From the NCBI GenBank assembly GCA_024636775.1, contig JAGXGP010000008.1, positions 1 through 48,409 on the forward strand: a stretch of 48,409 nt of DNA. Reading direction: 5' to 3'. The translations under genes were made by a program, and so were the position numbers. Each line of letters starts with the position of its first letter. Positions within the stretch are counted from its first letter, which is position 1. The notes under the pieces were generated by a model, which was not told the origin of the DNA, searched no databases, and saw only the letters and a list, made by a program, of their open reading frames with translations. The stretch comes from Hydrogenophilales bacterium (GTDB lineage: Bacteria > Pseudomonadota > Gammaproteobacteria > Burkholderiales > Thiobacillaceae). Below, one piece after another: positions 25,219 to 33,605 of this stretch.

Positions 25219-27192
25219 ATGAAGCATCTGGCCCACCTCCTCGCTGTTGGCGTGTTGTTATCGCTTTCCGTGCATGTTCAGGCTGCCTGTCTGGATACCC
25301 GCACCAGCGTTTTTGCCGGCTCGGTGGATTCCACCGTGCCCAACAAAGAGGTGGGCGGGGTGTGCATGAACGATCTCATCATTGACGCTGCTACCGAGGG
25401 CGCCAACTGGGGCAACCATGGCGCGTTTGTGAGGACGGTGTCCCGGTTGACGCGCGATTGGAGGAAAGCGAAAGTCATCAACCATAAGGAACGCAGCCGG
25501 ATCGTCCACGCTGCGGCGCGCTCGGATGTGGGCGACACCTTGCTGGTCAAGATTGCCGCTATCAACGATTTCCACGGCCAGTTGTTCAGCCCGGGAAGTT
25601 TTGCCGGCAAGCCGGTGGGGGGTATCGATACGCTGGCGGCTTACGTCCATGCCATCCGCGCCAAATCACCCAATAGCGTGGCGGTGTCGGCTGGCGACCT
25701 GATCGGTGCGACGCCGCTGGTTTCGGCCCTGTTCCACGACGAACCCACGATCGAAGGCATGAATATCCTGGGCCTCGACTTTAATGCCGTAGGCAACCAC
25801 GAATTCGACGAAGGGCGCGACGAACTGTTGCGTATGCAGCATGGTGGCTGCCACCCCATCGACCCCAACTCCTGTCAGGGCAATGCCGTGGGCACGCCTT
25901 TCCCGTTCGAGGGCGCCCGGTTCAAGTTCCTGGCGGCCAACGTCACCGAAAAGGCCGACGGCAAGACCCTGTTCCCGGCCTATAAGATCAAGAATTTCCA
26001 AGGAAACAATGTGGCCTTCGTCGGCATGACGCTGGCGGCCACGCCCAGTATTGTCACCCCCAGCGGGATTTCTACGCTCGATTTCAAGGATGAGGCCGAT
26101 ACGGTCAATGCACTGATTCCCGAACTGAAAGCGCGGGGTGTGGAAACCGTCGTGGTGCTGATACACGAAGGTGGCCGGGATACCACCGGCACCGTCATCA
26201 ACGACTGCAGCAACGTCTCGGGCGAGATTCTCGACATCGTCCAGCGTCTGGATGACGCGGTGGACCTGGTCGTCAGCGGCCATACGCATCAGGCCTATCT
26301 GTGCAGCCTGCCTAACAGTGCGGGCCGTAACATCCCGGTGACCAGCACCAACGCACAGGGGCGGAGCGTCACCGAGATCGATCTCGTCATCAATACCAGG
26401 ACGCGCGACGTGGTGAGTATCGCCGTTGACAACGTGCTGGTGGATCGCAGCAACACTGCAGTCACCCCGGTAGCCGCGCTAACTGCGCTGGCGGATAACT
26501 ACAATGCCCTGGCCGCCCCGCTGGCCAACGAGGCTATGGGCAACATCACGGCTGACATCAGCCGCAGCAACAATGCCGCGGGCGAATCTGCACTGGGCGA
26601 TGTGATAGCTGATGCGCAACTGGAAGCCACCGCCGCTCCCGAACTGGGTGGCGCAGTGATCGCCGTAATGAACCCAGGCGGTATTCGCGCCGATTTTATT
26701 TATCCGAGCAGCGCGGCAGGAGAAGGTGATGGCGTGGTGACCTACGGCGAAGCGTTCAACGTGCAACCGTTTGGCAATTCCCTGGTGACCAAGACGTTCA
26801 CCGGGCAACAGATTGTTGACCTGCTTGAGCAACAGTGGGGCGAGCTGCAGCCTTTCGCCCGCATCCTGCAAGTGTCGAATGGCCTCAGCTACCAGCACAC
26901 GTTCGACACCACGAGCGCGAACTTCGCCGCACAAAAAGGCGGCAGCTATGTATGTGACGGCAGCGTCAGGCTCAATGGCGTGGCAATCGACAAACTCGCC
27001 AGCTACCGCGTGACCATGAACTCCTTCCTGGCTTCGGGCGGCGATAATTTCACCGTGTTCAACCAGGGCACCAGCCAGCTGGGCGGTGCTCTCGATCTCG
27101 ATGCGATGCAGCAGTATTTCGCGGCGCATAACCCGGTCGTTCCAGGGGCGCAGGCGCGTATTAACAGGCTGGTGACCTGTCCGACGCCTTAA
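25219..27192 (+). CDS. Secreted 5'-nucleotidase-family metallophosphoesterase with extra N-terminal module
   Basis: The 657-residue protein has a signal peptide (1-22) and the two domains of the 5'-nucleotidase/UshA family. The metallophosphatase motifs are DFH (D117, H119), GDL (near 160), GNHEFDEG (about 192-199) and SGHTHQAY further on. The C-terminal nucleotidase domain includes NPGGIRAD and the substrate-clamp-like SGGDNF. Between signal peptide and enzyme lies a module of about 85 residues with two cysteines and the pattern NHGAFV...LTRDWRK...NHKERSRIVHAAARSDVG, which I recognise from other uncharacterised secreted proteins. It should hydrolyse nucleotides outside the cytoplasm. The ATG at 25219 has GGAG eight bases upstream. 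It lies between tpsA and the ExbB-type operon. Confidence 0.92.
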   Translation: MKHLAHLLAVGVLLSLSVHVQAACLDTRTSVFAGSVDSTVPNKEVGGVCMNDLIIDAATEGANWGNHGAFVRTVSRLTRDWRKAKVINHKERSRIVHAAARSDVGDTLLVKIAAINDFHGQLFSPGSFAGKPVGGIDTLAAYVHAIRAKSPNSVAVSAGDLIGATPLVSALFHDEPTIEGMNILGLDFNAVGNHEFDEGRDELLRMQHGGCHPIDPNSCQGNAVGTPFPFEGARFKFLAANVTEKADGKTLFPAYKIKNFQGNNVAFVGMTLAATPSIVTPSGISTLDFKDEADTVNALIPELKARGVETVVVLIHEGGRDTTGTVINDCSNVSGEILDIVQRLDDAVDLVVSGHTHQAYLCSLPNSAGRNIPVTSTNAQGRSVTEIDLVINTRTRDVVSIAVDNVLVDRSNTAVTPVAALTALADNYNALAAPLANEAMGNITADISRSNNAAGESALGDVIADAQLEATAAPELGGAVIAVMNPGGIRADFIYPSSAAGEGDGVVTYGEAFNVQPFGNSLVTKTFTGQQIVDLLEQQWGELQPFARILQVSNGLSYQHTFDTTSANFAAQKGGSYVCDGSVRLNGVAIDKLASYRVTMNSFLASGGDNFTVFNQGTSQLGGALDLDAMQQYFAAHNPVVPGAQARINRLVTCPTP

Positions 27193-27195
27193 GTA

Positions 27196-27228
27196 GAGGG
27201 GGTGTTTTGCTTAGGTGGTTTCCCCCTC
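27196..27228 (+). terminator. Possible weak terminator after the nucleotidase gene
   Basis: GAGGGGG pairs with CCCCCTC across a 19-base loop, followed by ACTTATTT. The long loop and broken T-run make it a weak candidate. Confidence 0.4.
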
Positions 27229-27332
27229 ACTTATTTGTGCGCAAATGCCTGGTGTTGGTGGTCAATCTAAACGGAAGAGTCGCCGCTCAGCACGTTTGGC
27301 CCAAGTGAAGAATTGCTTGACGAGACAGTATG

Positions 27333-27372
27333 TGGAAGCGGGTATGGTCCGTTCGGGCCATACCCACTTCCA
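27333..27372. repeat. Near-perfect 40-base inverted repeat before the ExbB-type operon
   Basis: TGGAAG-C-GGGTATGG pairs with CCATACCC-A-CTTCCA with one mismatch, and the centre can pair further (CCG/CGG around TT). It lies 59 bases upstream of the ATG at 27432. There is no T-run. It is a strong candidate for a leader hairpin or a dyad operator controlling the operon. Confidence 0.6.
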
Positions 27373-27431
27373 TGCCTTGTCATCACCTGTCGGGATAATC
27401 CGCAGCTTGGTTTAGCCCGGTTGAAACCCCC

Positions 27432-29093
27432 ATGCGTGTACTTGCTTTTACGATTGCCCTGTTGCTTTCCCTGTTTTCCGCGACCAGCCATGCCTGGTGG
27501 AACGAGGATTGGAGTGCGCGCAAGAAAATCACGCTGACGAACTCGGCAGGCGAGGTGAGTGACGCTCCGGTGCTGATCCGTCTGCATACCGGCAATTTCG
27601 ATTTCCTGTCGGCCAACGAAAACGGCAGCGACCTGCGCGTGCTGGCGGGAGACGACGCGACCGAACTCAAATTTCATATCGAAAAATGGGATGGCATCAA
27701 TCAATTGGCGCTGGTGTGGGTGAAGTTGCCCAAGCTTGCCGCCAGCACCGATGCCTGGCTGTACTTCGGCAACGAGGCGGCGACGCCCGCGTCCGACGCA
27801 AAGGCCACGTATGACGCCGCCAGCGCGGCATATCACTTTGCCGAGGCGAGCGGCAATCCGGTGGACAGCGGGCCAGATGGGCTCAATGCAACAGCATTCA
27901 GCGGCGAGCGTGTGGCGGCGTCATTTGCCAACGGCGGTGCGAAATTCAATGGGTCACAAACCCTGACGCTGCCCGCGATCAATGCAGCGGGTGGGATGAG
28001 CGTGGCGATGTGGGTCAAGCCTGTTTCGCTTGATGGCGCGCTCATGCAGGCGAGTGGGTTGAACGCCGTACTGACTGGCGGAATGCTGAATGTTCAGGCA
28101 GGCGCGGCCAATATCACCGCGTCGGCACCGCTGACGGCGGGAAAATGGCACTACGTGGCGATCACTGTGGGCAGCACGCTGAAGGTCTATATCGACGGCA
28201 AGCTGGCTGGCGAAGCGCCCGGCGCGGCGTTGCCTGCCGGGGCGCTGACCGTGGGTGCGGGTTACAGCGGCGAGATGGATGAGGTGCAATTGAGCGGCAA
28301 GGTGCGAGATGCCGCCTGGATCGCGGTGCAGGCCGCGCAAGGCCCCACTGGCGCGCTGGTGGCGCTGGGCGCAGACGAATTCAGCGAAGGTGGCGATGAA
28401 GGCGGCATTTGGGGCACCTTGTTTGGCGCGCTGACCGTGGATGGCTGGGTCGCGATCGGCATCCTGGCGGTCATGCTGGTGATCGCGCTGTGGATCATGG
28501 TCGTCAAGGCCATTTATGTGAATCGTGTCGATCACGCCAACCGCCAGTTCATGCACAGGTTCCGCGAGCTGTCGACTGACCTCGGAGCGATCGACAAGAC
28601 GCAGGGCATGGCGGACGCGTTCAGGCATTCCTCGCTGTACCGCCTCTACCACGTTGCCTCGGTCGAATTGTCGCATCGTTTCAAGGACACCGATGCCGCG
28701 CATCTGGCCGATAAAAATCTGTCGCCGCAGTCGCTCGACGCGATTCGCGCCAGTCTGGATACCGGGCTGGTCAAGGAAACCACACTGATGAACAAGCTTA
28801 TGGTGATGCTCACCATAGCGATTTCCGGCGGGCCGTTTATTGGGCTGCTGGGCACGGTGATGGGAGTGATGATCACCTTTGCCGTGATTGCTGCCACTGG
28901 TGATGTCAACGTGGCGGCGATTGCGCCCGGTATCGCGGCAGCGTTGATGGCGACCGCAGCGGGGATGGCCGTGGCGATTCCTGCCCTGTTTGGTTACAAC
29001 TATCTGAATTCACGCATCAAAGCCATTACCTCCGATATGCGTGTGTTCAACGATGAGTTGATCACCAAGCTGGCCGAAAACTACAGCCGCTGA
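27432..29093 (+). CDS. ExbB/TolQ/MotA-type proton channel with DUF2341-LamG-like exported domain
   Basis: This 553-residue protein joins two parts. Residues 1-20 are a signal peptide, about 21-115 resemble DUF2341 (WWNEDWSARKKITL opening), and about 125-300 resemble a LamG/concanavalin-A-like jellyroll. Residues 338-358 are a first membrane helix, followed by a cytoplasmic segment and two further helices (about 458-482 and 494-520) with GGPFIGLLGTVMGVM, the MotA/TolQ/ExbB proton-channel signature. ExbB normally has no such periplasmic head. It is the first gene of a tight operon with exbD (36 bases later), a TonB-like gene, a porin, an ankyrin and a coiled-coil gene. It should form a proton-driven motor with ExbD. 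The head may bind sugar or protein at the outer membrane, which is inference. Confidence 0.9.
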   Translation: MRVLAFTIALLLSLFSATSHAWWNEDWSARKKITLTNSAGEVSDAPVLIRLHTGNFDFLSANENGSDLRVLAGDDATELKFHIEKWDGINQLALVWVKLPKLAASTDAWLYFGNEAATPASDAKATYDAASAAYHFAEASGNPVDSGPDGLNATAFSGERVAASFANGGAKFNGSQTLTLPAINAAGGMSVAMWVKPVSLDGALMQASGLNAVLTGGMLNVQAGAANITASAPLTAGKWHYVAITVGSTLKVYIDGKLAGEAPGAALPAGALTVGAGYSGEMDEVQLSGKVRDAAWIAVQAAQGPTGALVALGADEFSEGGDEGGIWGTLFGALTVDGWVAIGILAVMLVIALWIMVVKAIYVNRVDHANRQFMHRFRELSTDLGAIDKTQGMADAFRHSSLYRLYHVASVELSHRFKDTDAAHLADKNLSPQSLDAIRASLDTGLVKETTLMNKLMVMLTIAISGGPFIGLLGTVMGVMITFAVIAATGDVNVAAIAPGIAAALMATAAGMAVAIPALFGYNYLNSRIKAITSDMRVFNDELITKLAENYSR

Positions 29094-29129
29094 ATCGACA
29101 ACGGAATCAGTCCATAACCGGAGACCGCC

Positions 29130-29534
29130 ATGCAGGTTCAGGATGACAACGAACCATACGACCAGATCAATGTAGTGCCAATGCTCGATCTGGCCTATGT
29201 GCTGCTGGTGATTTTCATCATCATGACCACCGCTTCGGTTCAGGGCATCAAGGTCAATCTGCCGAAGGCGAGCGATACGCCCAGTCTGGCCAAGCCGCAG
29301 ACCAAGGCCATCACTATCACCGAGGGCGGACAGATTTTTCTCGATACCTATCCGGTGAGCCTGGAGGAATTGCGTACCCAACTGGCCGCGCTGAAGGCCG
29401 TTAATCCCGAGCTGCCCGTGGTGGTGAAGGGCGACACCGTGGTCGAGTATGGCCGCGTGATGGAAGTGCTTGAGCTATTGGGTCAGCTCGGCATCACCCA
29501 GCTCGGTCTCGTCACCCAAAAACTGGTGAAGTAG
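29130..29534 (+). CDS. exbD: ExbD/TolR-type biopolymer transport protein
   Basis: The 134-residue protein has a short cytoplasmic N-terminus, one membrane helix (about 18-34) and a periplasmic domain, as in ExbD/TolR. The conserved proton-carrying aspartate is D20 in VPMLDLAYVLL, the position of D25 in E. coli ExbD. The periplasmic part includes GDTVVEYGRVMEVLELLGQLG, the usual family ending. It forms the stator with the ExbB-type protein encoded just upstream. Its stop codon is immediately followed by the GTG of the TonB-like gene, so translation is coupled. Confidence 0.94.
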   Translation: MQVQDDNEPYDQINVVPMLDLAYVLLVIFIIMTTASVQGIKVNLPKASDTPSLAKPQTKAITITEGGQIFLDTYPVSLEELRTQLAALKAVNPELPVVVKGDTVVEYGRVMEVLELLGQLGITQLGLVTQKLVK

Positions 29535-30209
29535 GTGATCGATGACGACAGCAAGCCGGCATGGGTGCGCTGGGGCGGTGCCGCGCTGGCACTGGCTGTC
29601 GCCGTACTGCTCGTGCTGTGGCTGCGGGATATGCTGCAATCGGCCAAGCCGTCGAAACCGATGAAGTTGCAGCAGATCACCCTGATGCGCCCGCCTCCGC
29701 CTCCGCCGCCTCCGCCACCGGAAGAAAAGCCACCCGAGCCCGAGGTGAAGGAGGAGGTGAAGCTCGACGAGCCGCAGCCGACACCTGAGCCGCAGCAGGC
29801 CGACGCCCCGCCGCCCGGGCCGGACTTGGGCATAGATGCTGAAGGCAGCGGCAGTGGCGACGGCTTCGGGCTGGTTGGAAAAAAAGGCGCGGCCGACCTG
29901 ATCGGCGGCGGTACCAAAGGTAATCCGTGGGCGTGGTACGACGCTCTGGTGAACGACGCCGTGAACTCGGCTGTTCAGACCGCGCTGGGGCGCGAGAAAG
30001 CACTCAAGAACAAGAACTACAAGGTGATCGTGAGGGTATGGATCGGCAGCGACGGCCAGGTTACACGAGCAGCTTTGATGGACAGCACGGGCGATGCCAG
30101 GGCGGACGAGGTACTGAAGGAGGCGTTGAAGGGAATGCGTGCCCTGCGCGATAGCCCGCCGGCAGATATGCCGCAACCGATGAAAATACGCGTGGTTTCA
30201 CGCGCCTGA
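29535..30209 (+). CDS. TonB-like energy transducer
   Basis: The 224-residue protein has a membrane anchor (about 14-30), a proline/glutamate-rich periplasmic spacer (about 53-95, with ten consecutive prolines), a glycine-rich segment and a C-terminal TonB-like domain (about 155-223). The last carries the VRVWIGSDGQVTRAALMDSTGD pattern of the family. It starts at a GTG directly adjacent to the exbD stop. TonB transmits proton-motive force from ExbB-ExbD to an outer-membrane partner. No TonB-dependent receptor with an obvious plug domain is in the window, so the partner may be the porin at 30220 or the two-partner secretion pore. That is inference. Confidence 0.88.
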   Translation: MIDDDSKPAWVRWGGAALALAVAVLLVLWLRDMLQSAKPSKPMKLQQITLMRPPPPPPPPPPEEKPPEPEVKEEVKLDEPQPTPEPQQADAPPPGPDLGIDAEGSGSGDGFGLVGKKGAADLIGGGTKGNPWAWYDALVNDAVNSAVQTALGREKALKNKNYKVIVRVWIGSDGQVTRAALMDSTGDARADEVLKEALKGMRALRDSPPADMPQPMKIRVVSRA

Positions 30210-30219
30210 AACAGGACGA

Positions 30220-31830
30220 ATGAAAAGTATGTCGATTCGAAAAAAACTACTGGCGGTTGCCATCACAGCATTCTTCGCGGGTAGCGCAGTTGCTGCGCCT
30301 GACGACAAGCGTGCGGATGTGGAAATGTTGCACGAAACTACCTTGAGTCTGATTCAGTTACTGGTCGAGCAGGGCGTGTTGAAGCAGGAAGCCGCCGATG
30401 CGCTGCTGAAGAAGGCTGAGCAGCGCGCCGTCGAGAAAACCGCGCAGGCCAAAGCTGCCGAGGCCGAAGCAGGCAATGCCGAAACGGGTAAGGACGTGGT
30501 ACGCGTGGTGTATGTGCCCGAACACGTCAAACGCGAAATCCGCGAGCAGGTGCGCCAGGAAGTGGTGGCGCAGGCCAAGCTGGAACGCTGGGGCGACGTC
30601 AACGCCGTACCAGAATGGCTCGACCGGCTGAAATGGGACGGCGACATCCGCCTGCGTTACCAGGACGATTTGTTCGCAGACGGCAACGCGCCAGAAACGG
30701 CTTTCCAGACAATTGGTCAGAACATTGGCAATACGCTGGAAGATCGCCAACGCGAGCGTGTTCGTCTGCGTTTGGCATTGAATGCGAACGTCACCAGTAA
30801 CGTGGACGCCGGTATCCGCATCACAACCGGCAATACTTCCGATCCGGTCTCCACCAACCAGACGCTCGGCAACACCGGAAATAAATACAGTCTGGTACTC
30901 GACCGCGCCTTTCTCAAGTTGCGACCGACCGATGGTTTGACACTGTGGGGCGGCCGGATCCCCAATCCTTTCTTTTCCACTGACCTGGTTTGGGATAGCG
31001 ACGTCAATTTTGAGGGCGCTGCACTGAGCTACGCGCCGGGTTCGCAGGAGCTGCAACGCGAATTCAAGCCCTTCGTTACGGCGGGCGTGTTTCCCTTGCA
31101 GGAAATCGAGGGAAAAACCGGCATAGCGTCCAAAGACAAGTGGTTGGTCGCTGCGCAGGCAGGGCTGGAGTGGGTACCGTCGACACGTGCTCGCTTCAAA
31201 TTGGGCGCAGCGTATTACCAGTACAAGAATGTGTCGGGCGTTCGAAACCTGACCCCAACCACGACAGGGCAGTATGACCTCAACTCGCCGCAGTTTCGCC
31301 AGAAAGGAAATACGCTTTTCGTGATTGATAGCGACGCCAACAACAATGGAAACCCAAACAGCGAGTTTGATCCGGTTTATGGGTTAGCGGCCGATTACCG
31401 CATTGCCAACCTGACGCTGGTCGCCGATTTCGCCGAGTTCTTCCCCGTCCACGTCATCGGCAGCTTCGACTGGGCGCGCAACGTCGGCTTTGACCAGGCT
31501 GAGATTCTGACGCGTACCGGTCAGAACATCCAGCCGGAGACCGACGGTTTTCAGGCCAGACTCACCGTTGGCTATCCCAAAGTCAGTGAACGTCATGAAT
31601 GGCAGGCCTATGTTGGCTACCGCCATTTGGAGCGTGACGCAGTTCTGGATGCCTTCACCGATTCGGACTTCCACCTCGGCGGTACCAACGCCAAGGGCTT
31701 TATGATCGGTGGAGAGTACGGGATTTACAAAAACACCTCAGTTTCAGCGCGCTGGATGTCGTCGGACGAAATCAGCGGGCTGCCGTTGTCCATCGACGTG
31801 TTCCAGCTCGACCTCAATGCCAAGTTCTAG
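30220..31830 (+). CDS. Putative outer-membrane porin with N-terminal coiled coil
   Basis: This 536-residue protein has a signal peptide (about 1-26), an alpha-helical, Ala/Glu/Lys-rich segment (about 28-110) likely to form a periplasmic coiled coil, then a beta-barrel region with repeated amphipathic strands ending in a C-terminal aromatic (LDLNAKF). The layout matches the 'putative porin' family (Porin_5). It starts 10 bases after the TonB-like gene and overlaps the ankyrin gene by 14 bases. As an outer-membrane protein encoded directly behind tonB, it is a candidate target of the energy module, although this family is not known to be TonB-dependent. Confidence 0.83.
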   Translation: MKSMSIRKKLLAVAITAFFAGSAVAAPDDKRADVEMLHETTLSLIQLLVEQGVLKQEAADALLKKAEQRAVEKTAQAKAAEAEAGNAETGKDVVRVVYVPEHVKREIREQVRQEVVAQAKLERWGDVNAVPEWLDRLKWDGDIRLRYQDDLFADGNAPETAFQTIGQNIGNTLEDRQRERVRLRLALNANVTSNVDAGIRITTGNTSDPVSTNQTLGNTGNKYSLVLDRAFLKLRPTDGLTLWGGRIPNPFFSTDLVWDSDVNFEGAALSYAPGSQELQREFKPFVTAGVFPLQEIEGKTGIASKDKWLVAAQAGLEWVPSTRARFKLGAAYYQYKNVSGVRNLTPTTTGQYDLNSPQFRQKGNTLFVIDSDANNNGNPNSEFDPVYGLAADYRIANLTLVADFAEFFPVHVIGSFDWARNVGFDQAEILTRTGQNIQPETDGFQARLTVGYPKVSERHEWQAYVGYRHLERDAVLDAFTDSDFHLGGTNAKGFMIGGEYGIYKNTSVSARWMSSDEISGLPLSIDVFQLDLNAKF

Positions 31831-32629
31831 GCTGGCGTTTTTTGCCCTGCTGCTCACATCTACGGCGTGGGGCGGACAGCCTTGGGATGACAGCGAACTG
31901 GAATGGCTGATGCAGGAAGCCGATGCCCACCCGCCGCGCGAGGCGCGCCTGAATCTGCCGCCGGAGCGTTTCGCCGCGATCGCAACCGACGGTAATTTCG
32001 TGATGCCACGCCAGCAGGTGGGCGACGAGGCCAGACTGATGGATGCCGCGCGTCGCAGCGACATCGAAGCGGTGCGCGCGCTGCTCAAGTCTGGCGCGAA
32101 TCCGAACATGGGCGATTACTGGCGCGATGTGCCGCTGATGGAAGCCGTGCGGCAAGACAATCTGGAACTCACACAGATACTGATTGACGCCGACGCCACC
32201 CCCAACATCAAGGGGCGCGGCTATACGCCGCTTGGCCTGGCTGCCAAAAATGGCAACGTGCGCCTGGTCGAGATGCTGTTGCGCGCCGGCGCCGACCCGG
32301 ATCGCAAAAGCGACGATGGCGACACGCCCATGCATGGAGCAGCACTGATGGGGCATGCGCGGGTGATTAACGCATTGGCTCGCGTCCGGCCAGATTTGAG
32401 GCAATTCAATCGTGACGGCTTGTCGCCCCTTGCCGTGGCTGCCGCCAATGGGCAATACGATGCCGCACGTGCCCTGGTCGTTGGTGCGGGTGCATCCCCG
32501 GATTGGGGCGACAAAAAACTTCATCCGCCGTTATGGTGGGCATTTTCGGTCGGCGATCACGATATGGCCAGACTACTCCTTGAACTTGGCGCGGCGCCGG
32601 GCCAGTTGCCCGTAGGGGCTTTGCAATGA
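31817..32629 (+). CDS. Exported ankyrin-repeat protein
   Basis: The 270-residue protein starts at an ATG inside the 3' end of the porin gene, in another frame. That start gives a signal peptide (about 1-19, SRLAFFALLLTSTAWGG). Residues 72-260 hold about six ankyrin repeats (for instance EARLMDAARRSDIEAVRALLKSGANPN and GYTPLGLAAKNGNVRLVEMLLRAGADP). The protein has no cysteine or enzyme motif and should be a periplasmic scaffold that binds a partner. The next gene overlaps its stop by four bases. A periplasmic ankyrin protein in an ExbB-ExbD-TonB operon suggests assembly or regulation of that complex (inference). Confidence 0.85.
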   Translation: MPSSRLAFFALLLTSTAWGGQPWDDSELEWLMQEADAHPPREARLNLPPERFAAIATDGNFVMPRQQVGDEARLMDAARRSDIEAVRALLKSGANPNMGDYWRDVPLMEAVRQDNLELTQILIDADATPNIKGRGYTPLGLAAKNGNVRLVEMLLRAGADPDRKSDDGDTPMHGAALMGHARVINALARVRPDLRQFNRDGLSPLAVAAANGQYDAARALVVGAGASPDWGDKKLHPPLWWAFSVGDHDMARLLLELGAAPGQLPVGALQ

Positions 32630-33267
32630 AACGATTTGTTATATCCATTTTTCTCGTAGCGATGGCAGCCACCCCGGCATGGGCGGCCAATGACAGCCGC
32701 GAAAGGCAGATGCTGCGCCGGATGCAGCAACAGGTGCAGCAGGTCGATCAGGCGCGTGCGCAGGCTGAGCAGGAAAAAGCCACTGCGCTGGCGGACAAGG
32801 AAACGGCGGAGCGTGACCTGGAGAAGACGCGTTCGGATACGGCCGCGACCAGGCGGCAGCTGGCAGGTGAACGCTCGGCGCGCATCCGGATTGAGCGTGA
32901 ACTTCAAGCTTTGCAGACGGAACGAGATATGCTGAAAGCGCGTCTGGCCGATACCGAGAAACAGTTGGCTGCTAGCACGGCCCTGCAAAGCTCCATCGCC
33001 CAAACGCTCGCCCAGGCCGAATCCGAAAAAAAACAGGCAGCGGCCCGGCTTGCTGGCAAAGAGCAGGATTTGAACGTCTGCCAGAGCCACAATGGACGGC
33101 TTTATGGCATTGGTCGCGAGATGATGCAGAAGTATCGCGACAAATCCTGCCAGGATGCACTCGCGCAGGCCGAACCTTTCACCGGCCTGAAAAAGGTCGA
33201 AATTGAAAACCTGCTGGAAATCTGGCGTGACCGCCTGGATCGGGAAACGCTCAGTGCCACCCCCTGA
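32626..33267 (+). CDS. Exported coiled-coil protein, last gene of the ExbB-type operon
   Basis: The 213-residue protein has a signal peptide (1-20, ending TPAWA), a long coiled coil (about 25-150, rich in Gln, Glu, Arg and Ala) and a small C-terminal domain with two cysteines (CQSHNG and KSCQDALAQ) that could form a disulfide. The ATG overlaps the ankyrin gene stop. Such proteins often act as periplasmic spacers or clamps. I do not recognise a named family. It closes the operon; no strong terminator is evident after it. Confidence 0.75.
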   Translation: MKRFVISIFLVAMAATPAWAANDSRERQMLRRMQQQVQQVDQARAQAEQEKATALADKETAERDLEKTRSDTAATRRQLAGERSARIRIERELQALQTERDMLKARLADTEKQLAASTALQSSIAQTLAQAESEKKQAAARLAGKEQDLNVCQSHNGRLYGIGREMMQKYRDKSCQDALAQAEPFTGLKKVEIENLLEIWRDRLDRETLSATP

Positions 33268-33407
33268 GAGGATGGCGCTGAGCAGGTTGTAGCCTTACAC
33301 GTGCTTACTTGTTTCTCCGTATCGAGGGCTTGGGATTAATGGGTGTCGCACAGGAACGGGTGAGATGATTGAACAATCAATGCGCTGTCTGGTAGCCAGG
33401 AAAAATA

Positions 33408-33605
33408 CTAACGTAGTTCCTCACGCACTTTTTTGCAGGTCAGTACAACCAGATAATCTTTGACACGAGAGTTCGCGTTCAAACTTTCAAAAATATCAGT
33501 ATAAATTTTATCTACCTCTTCTACAGGCCGATGTGTTTCGGCGGCCAGCGTGTTGATGGCATTGAGGTGTTTGGAGCGTAACTTAACGGGGTCTAAATTA
33601 TGCAT
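33408..33605 (-). CDS. DUF3562-like small protein (65 residues)
   Basis: The protein has the pattern AINTLAAETHRPVEEVDKIY then RVKDYLVVLTCKKVREELR, typical of DUF3562 proteins, which are short predicted helical proteins of unknown role in proteobacteria. GAGGAT precedes the ATG on the minus strand. It is a single gene facing the end of the ExbB-type operon, with 140 bases between. It marks the start of an AT-richer, gene-poor region. Confidence 0.75.
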   Translation of the reverse strand: MHNLDPVKLRSKHLNAINTLAAETHRPVEEVDKIYTDIFESLNANSRVKDYLVVLTCKKVREELR

